Part shown: one piece after another, positions 37,001 through 44,458 of the stretch
Numbering within the stretch: the first letter of the stretch is position 1
Layout: each line of letters begins with the position of its first letter
Source of the DNA: Alentia gelatinosa
Taxonomy: Eukaryota; Annelida; Polychaeta; Phyllodocida; Polynoidae
Reading direction: 5' to 3'
DNA: 64,000 nucleotides
Assembly: GCA_950022655.1 (NCBI GenBank)
Contig: OX465583.1
Coordinates: 38,467,360-38,531,359, forward strand
The notes under the pieces: model-generated
Seen by the model: only the letters and a program-made list of their open reading frames with translations
Told to the model about the DNA's origin: nothing
Databases searched by the model: none
Position numbers and translations under genes: made by a program

Positions 37001-38202
37001 ACTTATTAGAATTGTCAAACTTTTAAATATTCAAAGGCAAACCTGACACAGTTCCTGGGACTGGAGTAAAGGTTGGCACCAATGTTATGAAACCAAATAT
37101 AAAATAAGCTTTAGTCTTGCCAGCAAACATACTGACATTCCGGTTACAGCTTAGTTCTAAAACATGTTTCCTGTTAGATACACTCTCCACTTTAATTCTT
37201 CTGGTATATAAAGTGGGATTCATACAGATAGATTTATTTACCTCTAGGAGGGTATATTTGAGACAATTTCCATAAGATTATTTACTGGTACACATTCCTC
37301 TTATGTGATACCCCAGGTCCCTATTGTCTGAGACATATGTGAAAAAGGGGAAATTGTTACCGTCAATTTCGCTAAGGTACATAGTCTCAAGCAATTTGGA
37401 TCTTAAACCAGGGGGTATCTTTGTGAGACTGGCGTACCTCCCATTGGTAAAAAGGGTCCCCCTAGTCTCATTGGTGTGCTTTCATACATGTTCACATAAG
37501 AAAGGTCCCTGCACCAGTGGCTATGTACTGGGTGTGTCCTTCCAGGGGAATCAGATATTCGATTCATTATTGGGGACTGGGGAAAGGTTGTTAAGTACAC
37601 CGGTCCTAAGTACATGAGTCTCTCCATGTGTACCCCACTTTACTAAAAGCATTTGTTATTAGAAAGCAGCAGACTTATTACGACATAGTATGAATGTGGT
37701 TTATTTCAATATCTGTATAAGCGAACATCCTGCATGAGGAGACACTTTGGCCTTGAATGTCTGGTTATGTGGGATTCTACTGTATAAGACTACCAAATGC
37801 AATACCTATGTAGAAGATTGCTGTATAACCTTGCGTGATGTAGCTTCATTGAATTAGTATTTATACCCAGCTCAAGGGACGGTGTGAGGTGATTGCCGTG
37901 CAATGTAATTTTAATAGTACATACAGGTCGTCTTCTTGATGCATCCACTGTCTCAATAAGAAAAAAAAGATGAAGGCAAAGTATGACCACTTACCGCCAA
38001 GCAGCATCAGTCCATTTTGCAGTGACATCACGAGTGTTGTAGATGACTTGCTTTCCTGGAAGGCATCCAAGAAGGCCTGCAGCAGAACTCCAGATCCGCC
38101 GTAGGCTAGACCACCGTAGATTAGGTTGGTCAAGAAGGCCAACACCACCATGAGGGCAGCATCTGGCACCCAGTAGTGTCCTCGTTTCCATTCTAGTGCC
38201 AT
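21904..38202 (-). CDS. SLC16-like (monocarboxylate transporter family) gene, 3' end missing
   Basis: Five exons on the minus strand join in frame with canonical splice sites: 38202-37995, 29929-29786, 29398-29263, 28540-27972 and 22029-21904, giving about 394 residues. The family is plasma-membrane MFS transporters, usually H+-coupled carriers of lactate, pyruvate or related acids; the substrate cannot be read here. Evidence: WKRGHYWVPD and FQESKSSTTLVMSLQNG near the N terminus, GLGLGYLMMPS and RRRRALACGIGIMGSGTG for TM4/TM5, a charged central loop, then FLSYSVCTVPFVYVPMKA and VLYSAIRDLVGLERFHWVTNA in the second half. Families are usually 450-500 residues, so at least one C-terminal exon is missing, probably left of the window. 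The signature PDGGWGW-like motif is altered to PDAALMV. Introns 1 (8.1 kb) and 4 (5.9 kb) are full of transposons. Confidence 0.85.
22030..22425. other. Intronic, one short hairpin
   Basis: No gene. CCGAGAGGG at 22383-22391 pairs with CCCTCTCGG at 22401-22409 around a 9-base loop, next to the truncated 3' end of YR retrotransposon 2; it may belong to that element. Confidence 0.35.
22426..23483 (-). pseudogene. Tyrosine recombinase remnant, YR element 2
   Basis: The N-terminal core-binding region is readable (HVQCLANSFRSAATVANYAS, GAHTWIRRHGGDPSPFDTPE). After G/C tracts and a frame change come YYTFLRGSNILSPSPTSRGG and HTLKDADIIVT, aligning with the catalytic Arg region LLRQSNL of the intact element. 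The rest of the catalytic domain is missing. Confidence 0.75.
23293..24380 (-). pseudogene. Reverse transcriptase remnant, YR element 2
   Basis: Readable pieces are GMPNYRGARIAVPLGL, RCIIVDMYYPSGASVKD, RADLSCAYRQLSLNPRYLPL (motif A), CCPFGAHLSASACQRT (motif B) and VSVAYIDF in place of YVDDF (motif C, one Asp lost). Then MEWLGIDFYCIAMTLRIPE. These pieces fall in at least three frames. The RNase H is not recognised and may be deleted. Confidence 0.78.
24381..25622 (-). pseudogene. Gag-like remnant, YR element 2
   Basis: At 25023-25256 the minus strand reads YLAEYCWGLFRVLEDPLSPL...VVEDSRDFDFSQVRRWSEQV, which aligns with the Gag of the intact element (IPEYAYGFLQLAK...ILDDARDFPWPNVRCFSEEV). A short N-terminal frame at 25330-25524 is compatible with a Gag leader. 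The rest is scrambled by indels. Confidence 0.65.
25737..26412 (+). mobile_element. Probable solo LTR C (intron 4)
   Basis: It begins TGTAGTGTTC (or TGTAACATCC 11 bases later) and ends GGGAACATTACA, imperfect TG...CA inverted ends. It contains a TATA-like TATATAAGGGAGGACAG near 25994 and an ATTAAA near 26357, as expected of an LTR promoter and polyadenylation signal. No clear target duplication was found, so the limits are uncertain. Confidence 0.45.
26413..27134. other. Intronic, no gene seen
   Basis: AT-rich with short TATATA-type tracts near 26630-26740. No exon, element or repeat is recognised. Confidence 0.4.
27135..27485. repeat. Tandem duplication, unit about 200 bp
   Basis: 27140-27295 and 27333-27485 share TCGTTGATGAAATAGTTCAT, TAAGGCYTGGTGAG, AAAATCTTGRTTTCCCA and TCTGCCAATTGTYTGGAAC in order. 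Non-coding, within intron 4. Confidence 0.65.
27486..27971. other. Intronic, no gene seen
   Basis: AT-rich sequence adjoining exon 4; nothing recognised apart from a short TATATATA tract near 27698. Confidence 0.4.
27972..28540 (-). CDS. SLC16-like gene, exon 4
   Basis: 569 bp between acceptor TTGCCAG and donor GTGAGTAG. It encodes WAMGMYGWRGTLIILSGLLL (TM6), a charged cytoplasmic loop of about 60 residues, and TM7-TM10, including FLSYSVCTVPFVYVPMKA and IYSLIGSLILTTVGIILLTL. Enters in phase 2, leaves in phase 1. Confidence 0.88.
28541..29262. other. Intron 3 of the SLC16-like gene
   Basis: 722 bp between exons 3 and 4 with GT/AG ends on the minus strand. No element recognised. Confidence 0.6.
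29263..29398 (-). CDS. SLC16-like gene, exon 3
   Basis: 136 bp between acceptor AAATTTAG and donor GTAAGTAG. It encodes GLGLGYLMMPSALSIQRHTR then RRRALACGIGIMGSGTGLFV, the highly conserved TM4-TM5 region. Enters in phase 1, leaves in phase 2. Confidence 0.88.
29786..29929 (-). CDS. SLC16-like gene, exon 2
   Basis: 144 bp between acceptor TTGACAG and donor GTAATGTC. It encodes GILSSPCIERYGTQVTGVIG and LLSSLGLLCSAFTVNTFQM, matching TM2-TM3 of MCTs. Phase 1 at both ends. Confidence 0.85.
30132..30630 (+). pseudogene. LINE endonuclease fragment
   Basis: The frame reads GGGVAIYVREGLDYEVVKDD, ITIESLWIQLSRPNRKSLFI, AAIYRPRDRFE then stop. Further on, broken by stops, come a GDFNVNW-like piece and IDWIVTNLPHRKMEGISSAS. 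These are endonuclease motifs of LINE ORF2. The N-terminal catalytic Asn/Glu blocks are missing. Confidence 0.75.
30635..31675 (+). pseudogene. LINE reverse transcriptase fragment
   Basis: Around 30655-30690 the motif A region reads IDLSKAFDTVNH. Then MGIRGQILSWIENYLNGRAQ, ICGVPQGSILVPFFFLIYVN (motif B) and, in a shifted frame, the motif C region. After an A-rich insertion come IFKYLGIALDPQLKFNKHVE and KTALLLYKTMVIPYLDYGDL of the thumb. Stops at 31081 and 31445 and frameshifts leave it non-functional. Confidence 0.78.
31796..32583. other. Intronic, no gene seen
   Basis: No coding or element sequence is recognised. A stretch near 32210 (GCCAGGGCAATTGAGACAGT) is similar to one at about 33645 just beyond the GC-rich TIR element, perhaps a short old repeat. 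Confidence 0.35.
32584..33633. mobile_element. GC-rich TIR element, copy 1
   Basis: A 1050-bp, CpG-rich element with terminal inverted repeats GGCCTATTCCACCAA and TTGGTGGAATAGGC. TTTTGGTGGAACACC and CTGTTCCACCAAGC recur internally, so the TIR core word is scattered inside. The open frames are low-complexity G/C sequence with no protein family, so it appears non-autonomous. A shorter copy lies at 35167-35846 and a diverged one near 57135. Confidence 0.65.
33634..34560 (-). pseudogene. YR retrotransposon 3, recombinase fragment
   Basis: Minus-strand pieces TNQEKQACIYLRYCIQ, WRNYTSGARTWVTLMGR and FDSPHTLMV match the N-terminal region of the YR element 2 recombinase. LPLSLVVPRLPGSYGCPAMA, WVAYVHAQLASPGAYAFLNL and TAKALTAVLQAALASV align with the middle of the intact recombinase at 42560-43438. 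Frames are mixed and the HxxR and Tyr boxes are not seen. It sits between two GC-rich TIR elements. Confidence 0.6.
34561..35166. other. Intronic, one member of a dispersed repeat
   Basis: 34688-34840 (with TATTTAACTGCACTATGGCA, then TTTCAAATATTCAAAG) is a diverged direct copy of 36957-37080. No gene recognised. Confidence 0.45.
35167..35846. mobile_element. GC-rich TIR element, copy 2 (truncated)
   Basis: The left end and most of the body match copy 1 at 32584. It lacks about 270 bp of copy 1's interior, has a duplicated GCGGCGATACACTATCAGCT unit near 35340-35420, and ends without the right TIR near 35846, next to a run of C. Confidence 0.65.
35847..37699. other. Intronic, repeat remnants only
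   Basis: 36957-37080 repeats 34688-34840. A 97-codon plus-strand frame at 37324-37617 has no recognisable motif and is probably chance. No other feature. Confidence 0.4.
37700..37785. repeat. Short MITE, CAGTARAACCCC-like ends
   Basis: TATAAGCGAACATCC at the left and GGGATTCTACTGTATA at the right resemble the ends of the 3679-4171 family over about 80 bp. A similar left end occurs alone near 44140. Confidence 0.45.
37995..38202 (-). CDS. SLC16-like gene, exon 1 (coding start)
   Basis: Start chosen at ATG 38202-38200 (context AAAATGG), just before ALEWKRGHYWVPD; an in-frame upstream ATG at 38283 would add 27 residues not typical of the family. TM1 is ALMVVLAFLTNLIYGGLAYG. The exon ends CTTGGCG before donor GTAAGTGG, phase 1. 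Confidence 0.83.
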
Positions 38203-38490
38203 TTTAATTCCGCCAATCTGAATTTCATAATCACGAACATATTTATGAGCGTGAGAGGAAAACGACGTTATGTAGTAGTTCAAACCATCTAGTCATCTCT
38301 GGCGTTGTGCCGGCTTATATCACAAGTCAGTTATCACCGATAGCTGAAACCAACCATGACCATGACCACATTACATTTGGCGATCACAGAGGTAGTGCAT
38401 TTCTGGGTCAGTTAAAAAAGATGGTTTGAAATAGGGTCGTTTTTCCCCCAGTTAAGTATTGTTTTTGCAAGACTTATCATGGCGTCCACA

Positions 38491-38700
38491 TTGTGCAGTA
38501 ATTGTAAATTACATATAATTTACTGCCGGGCTGTCTTTTATCAACGAGTTAATCGAACATACGTTTGTAACAGGTAACAGTGTGGTGGTTGATCGAACTT
38601 TTATGTTAATTATCTTCTGGTCACATGACCATCTGATGCCTCTACTAGCGTCATTCCTGCTATTGCATTCGCTGTCGATGCACGGGAAATTTTTCATTAC
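38491..38700 (+). repeat. Split direct repeat A1, element 4
   Basis: Runs from TTGTGCAGTAATTG to TTTTTCATTAC. Compared with A2 it has GATCGAAC for GATCAAAC and CTGATGCC for CTGACGCC; no other difference was seen. Confidence 0.93.
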
Positions 38701-38774
38701 TGCTCTTGCTCAAATTTTACTACCGTTTTCAGTTTTTACCAACATATTTATCACTACCTCTTAACGAGCACAAG

Positions 38775-41102
38775 ATGCCCAGACGGAAGCAGGCTATTTC
38801 TCCAAAAAAGCGGACTCAAACCCGGAAAAAGAACCAGGAGAACCCGGCAAACATGTCAATCCAAGATGGCGACCACGATGGCGTCCCTGGGTCGCCGGCG
38901 TCCTCCTCGGGCTCCGGACCATTAGCGAGAAGAAATGCGGCAGAAATTCAAGATGTCGCCGGAAGGGTCGACGCGATCGACGGCAGGCTGGAAAGCATTA
39001 CATCGATGTTATCGCAGCTTGTCCAAAACAAGTCAGCGCAAAATGACGCTTCTAACAAGGCGCCAGGGCAGCCCGACCGGCACGCGGGAAACGCCGCAGG
39101 CCGCTCGTCCAGCCCTGACCACGAATACCGCTCGGGCTTGTACAACCACCCTCACCACCCTGCCCGCCTACCGACACCTGTACTCCCGGAAAAGATGTCG
39201 GACCTGGATCTGCAAGGGGACGCCGCGGACCGGGTGGCCCAGGCTGTCTGGGCCGCTCTTCAACCGGACATCAAAGGTAACTGCACGATGCCCCACCACT
39301 TTATATTTAGGGGCCCTAAGAGAACAAAGACGGGAGTGGATGATCTAACCATTCCGGAGTACGCGTACGGTTTCCTTCAATTAGCGAAGATCGCCCCGGA
39401 CGAGGAGACCCGGGACGCCATGGGGGCCCACCTGGAGGCCATCCTGGATGACGCCAGGGATTTCCCGTGGCCCAATGTCCGGTGTTTCTCCGAGGAAGTG
39501 TGCGACAGGGTCGCAAACGGAAGGATCACGTGGTTAAACTCATATGAAATTGACCGACTGCAGACACGGCTGGCTCACGTGCCAGGCGGCCAAGCGACGA
39601 CAGCTGCAAAAACAAAGGAGGCAGCCAGACCGGGACAGACCGCCCTGGACTTACCGCATCACGTGGCTAGGGCCCGCCCCGGGCCGCCATGTCAGCCGTA
39701 CCAGCGAGACGAATGCCCGGAAGCTACCCATCACGTGCAGGGAGGCGTATGGAAGCTGCACATATGTGTATCATGTCTTCATAACAAGGCGGCAACCTTC
39801 CCGCACCCGCAAATCAACTGCCGGTCCGGACAAAAGGCCCCCGCTGCTCCGGGGTTTTGGGAAGTAAAGAACCGGACTACAAAAAGGTACAGAACCCGTG
39901 TATTTTATAATTCTACCAGGTCGGGCGCGCTTTCACGCGACGCGGACACTGCACATGTATGTTTCACCCGCCGCCCTGATCTGTGTACACGGTTCTGTTC
40001 TCCGCGTGCCGGCCAACGCCATGTGCTTTCGCCAAACATAAACAATGCGAGTCACGTGCAGTCTGGTCACGTGGTTGGCGACGACCATAACAAAAACAAA
40101 CTCACACGTGGTCGCACCCCGGCACGCTTTCTACCTCTTACTGACTATGGCAGTGTATCTTTGGGACATATTGTTGAACCTGAAAATGATCGTGATGTTT
40201 CTTGTTCTTTTTCACGTGTTTGTTCTACTGTACCTGATGATGTTGACCATGTTGTTTCACATGTTCATGACATTTGTGATCGCGTTGTTCCTCATGTTCT
40301 CATGACCGTGGCCGGTCCAGCTGGCCCCTCCATGCCATGCCGCCCCACACGGGACGCGCCCTCAGACCGACGGCTGGAGGGAATTGTGCCTAGGCTGGAC
40401 AATGGTATCGGCTCCTTACGGGAGGAACACCCCGACCCTGGAGAGGCGGTCGGTGCACCGATACCCCCGGTCCATGATTTTTCAAATGTTTTCACGACAA
40501 CAGAATGTTCTGAGGGTGCCTACTACACCCCCGCTTTCGTCCCCAACGGCCTGGAGGACACCGTGGAGGCATTGATTCGTGACAAAGACCTTTCACCAGT
40601 TGCTACAAGTACTCCACGGAGAACCATTGCTCACGTTTTGGTCGAAATGAACGACCAGACGGACTCTCGCGTAACTGGACCGGCTGCTGGAGGCGCCCGG
40701 GCCGTCCCAATGAGTCCTAAGAAGTACATGGAATTGGTGCTTAGGGCCTGGCCGCACCCCTCAGCAGTCGCCGCCCGGAACGCCCCAGATCATATGAGTA
40801 TTTATCAGGAGGTGCGCCGCTCCGGAGTCCCAAATTATTTAGGGGCCCGGATACCGATTCCCTCCAACATGAACTGTGACGCCTGGAGTGATGCTTTGAC
40901 CGGATATCACGACCGAGGCATAGTTGACCACCTTCGTTTTGGCTGGCCTAGCTCGTATTCAGCCGACAGGCCTCCAGTACCCACTTACAAGAACCACGCG
41001 TCTGCTATCGCTTTTCCAGCGGCAGTGGATTCGTTCTTAGCGAAAGAAAAACGATTAGGCGCCATGCTTGGACCGTTCGACTCCCCTCCGTTTTCACCTT
41101 GA
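38775..41102 (+). CDS. Gag plus RT N-terminal region, YR element 4
   Basis: Start chosen at ATG 38775 (MPRRKQAISPKKRTQTRKKN); the frame upstream has only a TTG. 775 codons to TGA 41100-41102. It has a basic N terminus, a possible helical section (AEIQDVAGRVDAIDGRLESI), then a conserved Gag region (LTIPEYAYGFLQLAK, DDARDFPWPNVRCFSEEV). A putative zinc-binding segment follows (CQPYQRDEC, HHVQ, HICVSC, HPQINC). The last 130 residues (GVPNYLGARIPIPSNM, LRFGWPSSYS, LGAMLGPFDSPPFSP) are the N-terminal lead of the RT and not Gag. The stop therefore lies inside pol. It probably replaces Trp in a PWTQVSPL-type motif; the frame continues open after it. Confidence 0.88.
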   Translation: MPRRKQAISPKKRTQTRKKNQENPANMSIQDGDHDGVPGSPASSSGSGPLARRNAAEIQDVAGRVDAIDGRLESITSMLSQLVQNKSAQNDASNKAPGQPDRHAGNAAGRSSSPDHEYRSGLYNHPHHPARLPTPVLPEKMSDLDLQGDAADRVAQAVWAALQPDIKGNCTMPHHFIFRGPKRTKTGVDDLTIPEYAYGFLQLAKIAPDEETRDAMGAHLEAILDDARDFPWPNVRCFSEEVCDRVANGRITWLNSYEIDRLQTRLAHVPGGQATTAAKTKEAARPGQTALDLPHHVARARPGPPCQPYQRDECPEATHHVQGGVWKLHICVSCLHNKAATFPHPQINCRSGQKAPAAPGFWEVKNRTTKRYRTRVFYNSTRSGALSRDADTAHVCFTRRPDLCTRFCSPRAGQRHVLSPNINNASHVQSGHVVGDDHNKNKLTRGRTPARFLPLTDYGSVSLGHIVEPENDRDVSCSFSRVCSTVPDDVDHVVSHVHDICDRVVPHVLMTVAGPAGPSMPCRPTRDAPSDRRLEGIVPRLDNGIGSLREEHPDPGEAVGAPIPPVHDFSNVFTTTECSEGAYYTPAFVPNGLEDTVEALIRDKDLSPVATSTPRRTIAHVLVEMNDQTDSRVTGPAAGGARAVPMSPKKYMELVLRAWPHPSAVAARNAPDHMSIYQEVRRSGVPNYLGARIPIPSNMNCDAWSDALTGYHDRGIVDHLRFGWPSSYSADRPPVPTYKNHASAIAFPAAVDSFLAKEKRLGAMLGPFDSPPFSP

Positions 41103-42449
41103 ACTCAGGTGAGCCCTTTGTTGACTCGCCCTAAGCCGGGGGACTGGATGGAGAGACGGGTAATAATGGAGCTTAGTTTCCCCAAAGGCGCTAGTGTTAA
41201 CGACGGGATCGCTAAGAACTATTTTCAAGGCCATGAAAGCCAATATACTCTTCCTACAATCGCGGACCTCGCTACCCTCGTGCTACGCGCCGGACGAGGC
41301 GCTCTCATCTGGAAGGCTGATCTCCGGAGAGCATACCGCCAGCTCCGGATTGATCCGCTAGATTATCCCCTACTCGGACTCCAACAACACGGGAAATACT
41401 ACGTGGACATCTGCCCTTCATTTGGCTGTCGTTTTTCCGGGGGAGCTCAGCAGAGAGTCTCTAACGCTTTATGCTGGGTAATGAACCGGAAGTGTGGCGC
41501 TCAACTGCTAGCGTATGTAGATGATTTCGTATCCGTTGACTCAGATTTTTCCGCTGTCCGGTCTTTTGCCGGCTTTGAAGAGGTATGCCAGCGGCTGGGG
41601 GCGGAGTTGGCCCCGGAAAAATCTGTCTTCCCCACAACTCATATCGACTGGTTGGGATTTACAATCGATACCATCGATATGCAAATCACCATCCCCCAGA
41701 CCAAGCTCCAGGCCGTCATAGACGAGTGTCGGGCTTGGGAGACGAGAACCCATGCCACCAAGCAGCAATTACAGTCGATCTGCGGCAAACTCAACCACAT
41801 ATCCCAGTGTATTCCTCTGGCGCGACGATACATGTCCCGGTTGTTGGATACACTGCGAAGATCACAGGACGACGTCCCGGTCGAGCTGGACATCGAGTGC
41901 AAGAAAGATCTGGTCTGGTTTGCTGATTTCGCGAAGAACTCAAACGGAAAAAAGCTGATCATCAAAGATCGCCCCTCGGTCGAGATTGAATGCGATGCTT
42001 GCCCGAGGGGCCTCGGCGCTTTTTGCGAGACAGCAAAAACTTATTACAGTATTCCCCTCCCGGAGGCATACCGAGAGGCGTATCACATTAGCCAAATCGA
42101 GGCAATCAACTGCCTCCTCTCGGTCAAGTCGTTGAGACCACCCGGAACGCGAGGCCATATCATCCAAGTCACCACGGACAACTCAGCGGCAATGTACGCT
42201 TTGAACTCCGGAAGGACTCGAGACCCAATTCTGGCCGCCTGCGCGCGAGAAATCGCGTTAATCGAAGCCTTACACGATGTGATAGTTCGCGTAGTCCATA
42301 AGCCGGGGGACCAACTCGTTCTCGCAGATGCTCTCTCCCGCGCGAGTTTCGACCAGGATAAGGCTAAACTCGCCCTCAAATTAGTTAAGGATCGAAATTT
42401 GTCTCGTCGAGATCCAGCACCACTATCATATGTGTTGTCTCCAACGTAG
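41103..42449 (+). CDS. Reverse transcriptase-RNase H, YR element 4
   Basis: 449 codons in frame with the preceding ORF, directly after its TGA; no ATG start is needed if the stop is suppressed or is a mutation. RT motifs, counting from the GTG at 41109, are MELSFPKGASVNDGI, IWKADLRRAYRQLRI (D71), CRFSGGAQQRVSNAL (motif B) and LLAYVDDFVSV (D138, D139). RNase H motifs are EIECDACPRGLGAF, HISQIEAINCLL, VTTDNSAAMYAL and LVLADALSRASF. All catalytic acids are present. It copies the element RNA into DNA. The end overlaps the upstream-open recombinase frame. Confidence 0.92.
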   Translation, partial: TQVSPLLTRPKPGDWMERRVIMELSFPKGASVNDGIAKNYFQGHESQYTLPTIADLATLVLRAGRGALIWKADLRRAYRQLRIDPLDYPLLGLQQHGKYYVDICPSFGCRFSGGAQQRVSNALCWVMNRKCGAQLLAYVDDFVSVDSDFSAVRSFAGFEEVCQRLGAELAPEKSVFPTTHIDWLGFTIDTIDMQITIPQTKLQAVIDECRAWETRTHATKQQLQSICGKLNHISQCIPLARRYMSRLLDTLRRSQDDVPVELDIECKKDLVWFADFAKNSNGKKLIIKDRPSVEIECDACPRGLGAFCETAKTYYSIPLPEAYREAYHISQIEAINCLLSVKSLRPPGTRGHIIQVTTDNSAAMYALNSGRTRDPILAACAREIALIEALHDVIVRVVHKPGDQLVLADALSRASFDQDKAKLALKLVKDRNLSRRDPAPLSYVLSPT

Positions 42450-42559
42450 TTTTCTGTTTCTGTGTTCCAGATAACGCAAATCCCCGCCTCATCTCGTCCC
42501 TCCGGAGTTCGTGGACGGCAGCAGCATCCATCGGCACCGCAGAGAACCTACATCGCCAG

Positions 42560-43438
42560 ATGCAGGCTTATGTCTCGTTTATGATGGCCCACGGTTTCAA
42601 CCACCTCGACCCGTCCCCGACTCAACTCGCCCTCTTCATACAATTTTTGGCGAACAGTTTCAAAAGCCCGGCGTCTGTCCGGAATTATTTCTCCGGGGCG
42701 CGGACTTTTTTACGGGCAAGCGGTATCGCGACCGGAGTCTGCGATTCCATACTAGTTACTCGCGCTATCAAGGGCGCCCAGCGCTTATCCTCGCACCAGA
42801 CGTCCCCGGCCGCCCCGGTCCCGCTGGACATTTTCGAAGTCGTGTTAATGGCGCTGGATGCCCCCGGCCCGGTCCAGCTGGCGGCCCGGTCCCTTCTCCT
42901 CCTCGGCTACACGACGCTGTTACGTCAGTCAAACCTCCTTACGACAGGCCCTGTCGGGGCTTCTCTTCACACCCTACGACGCAGAGACATCCTGGTCTCG
43001 GACGAGGGCCTAATGATAACGGTTCGCTCGACAAAGACCTCGGCTGGACCGGCGAGCTTATTTTCAATTCCCGTGACGCGCACCAACGGCATGTTCTGCC
43101 CGGTCGAGGCATGGGAGAGATACCGCGATCACGTCCCCGCGCTTCCCTCCGCTGCGGCGTTTGTCTCCAAGAACGGCACCCCTCTATGGCCTGACGCCAT
43201 ACTTCCGGTTGTGCGATCAGCCCTCCGGGCGACAGGTTACCCTCAATGGCACTCCTTTACCCTCCACGCCCTCAGGAGGATGGGAGCCCAACAAGCAGCG
43301 ATTTCGGGCGTCCCCGAGGACAAAATCATGGCCCACGGGGCCTGGACCTCAGTCGGGGGTTTCCGAGCATATGTACCCAAGCCGGTCCCCCCTCAAACTT
43401 CTACTGCCCTAGCCTCCTCTTTGGCTCATAATGTTTAA
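42560..43438 (+). CDS. Tyrosine recombinase, YR element 4
   Basis: 292 codons from ATG 42560; the frame is open further upstream and overlaps the RT-RNase H end, so the true start may be earlier. SAM-like core-binding region at about residues 1-75 (FIQFLANSFKSPASVRNYFS). Catalytic residues by position are R122 (LLRQSN), K159 (STKTSAG), H236 and R239 (LHALRRMGA), W262 (GAWTS) and Y271 (RAYVPK). The last codons lie inside B1. It integrates the circular DNA intermediate and appears intact. Confidence 0.93.
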   Translation: MQAYVSFMMAHGFNHLDPSPTQLALFIQFLANSFKSPASVRNYFSGARTFLRASGIATGVCDSILVTRAIKGAQRLSSHQTSPAAPVPLDIFEVVLMALDAPGPVQLAARSLLLLGYTTLLRQSNLLTTGPVGASLHTLRRRDILVSDEGLMITVRSTKTSAGPASLFSIPVTRTNGMFCPVEAWERYRDHVPALPSAAAFVSKNGTPLWPDAILPVVRSALRATGYPQWHSFTLHALRRMGAQQAAISGVPEDKIMAHGAWTSVGGFRAYVPKPVPPQTSTALASSLAHNV

Positions 43439-43562
43439 TCACTTATCACTCTTATCGTTTTATCGTTTTACCTGAAATGTGTTTATCTGCTTTTACCATG
43501 CAATCTTTTATCAATTTCATGTGCAATAAATACATTTTTCTGCAGCCCGGTTTTTGTTAATT
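43423..43562 (+). repeat. Split direct repeat B1, element 4
   Basis: Starts GGCTCATAATGTTTAATC, including the recombinase stop, and ends GTTTTTGTTAATT. Matches 43814-43953 with about one difference (AATCACTT versus AATCGCTT). It contains AATAAATACA, a likely polyadenylation signal. Confidence 0.9.
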
Positions 43563-43770
43563 GTGCAGTAATTGTAAATTACATATAATTTACTGCCGGG
43601 CTGTCTTTTATCAACGAGTTAATCGAACATACGTTTGTAACAGGTAACAGTGTGGTGGTTGATCAAACTTTTATGTTAATTATCTTCTGGTCACATGACC
43701 ATCTGACGCCTCTACTAGCGTCATTCCTGCTATTGCATTCGCTGTCGATGCACGGGAAATTTTTCATTAC
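43561..43770 (+). repeat. Split direct repeat A2, element 4
   Basis: 210-bp copy of A1, followed by a 43-bp spacer before B2 that includes CCACCCACCCACACC. Confidence 0.93.
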
Positions 43771-43813
43771 CCACCCACCCACACCTTTTTTATACTTTTA
43801 CCTATTGCTATAG

Positions 43814-43953
43814 GGCTCATAATGTTTAATCGCTTATCACTCTTATCGTTTTATCGTTTTACCTGAAATGTGTTTATCTGCTTTTACCATGCAATCTTTT
43901 ATCAATTTCATGTGCAATAAATACATTTTTCTGCAGCCCGGTTTTTGTTAATT
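43814..43953 (+). repeat. Split direct repeat B2, element 4
   Basis: The 3' terminal repeat, a near copy of B1, ending GTTTTTGTTAATT. The element ends here with no target duplication visible. Confidence 0.9.
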
Positions 43954-44458
43954 ATGAATGATCTCATCGATATTGTCAATGCAGGCTTGCACAATGGGTC
44001 ATAATTGTTCACTGATGTTTCATTATTACATGTGCCTATTCTACTTCGAAGGTTACTTCAGAGTTTAACATTACATTTTATTCAAATGATATACCTATAA
44101 GTTTACCTGTGTTTCAGTTAGAGTGTTCAATATAGATCTGTATAAGCGAAGAACCCGCATATGTTTATTGACACTATAATATTCATCTTGTGGTGAGATG
44201 ATCTTCCACATTAATGTCCTTCTAACTAGACAGGTGCATACGTATTACATAGGATACTTCAAATACATGATACATCCATACACACTTTCTCCCAAAAGTC
44301 TATCGCAATTGTTCAAGATCCAGCGATTTATGGCAGTGTCAATAAAGCTTCTTTCATTTCACACTTGCACATGTAATCTCATAGCATATTTTGAACGTCT
44401 TGTAGGTCTCATAAATAGTTGCCTATGGACAATGGTACTCCTCGATATTTTTCAGTAT
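43954..44458. other. No gene seen
   Basis: AT-rich. GTATAAGCGAAGAACCCGCA near 44143 resembles one MITE end (see 37700). A 172-codon plus-strand frame starting at 44198 and running past this segment has no recognisable domain, and the hairpin at 44459 lies within it, so it is not called. Confidence 0.45.

Larger units (their letters stand above)
38491..43953 (+). mobile_element. Young Ngaro/PAT-type YR retrotransposon 4
   Basis: A 5463-bp plus-strand element: A1 (38491-38700), gag-pol, RNase H, tyrosine recombinase, B1 (43423-43562), A2 (43561-43770) and B2 (43814-43953). A1 and A2 are both 210 bp and appear to differ at only two positions; B1 and B2 differ at about one. The copy is therefore recent. 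It is GC-rich and CpG-rich compared with its surroundings. The only obvious coding lesion is TGA at 41100-41102. It lies about 290 bp upstream of the first coding exon of the SLC16-like gene, in the opposite orientation. Confidence 0.93.

Noticed and set aside
37324..37617. 97-codon plus-strand frame in intron 1
   Set aside because: No recognisable motif and antisense to the host gene's intron; no supporting signal.
41106..42470. Possible spliceosomal intron in YR element 4 (donor CAG/GTGAGC, acceptor TTTCTGTTTCTGTGTTCCAG)
   Set aside because: Both sites look good, but the TGA at 41100 precedes the donor, and joining 41108 to 42471 does not give the recombinase frame. RT-RNase H is plainly coding between them.
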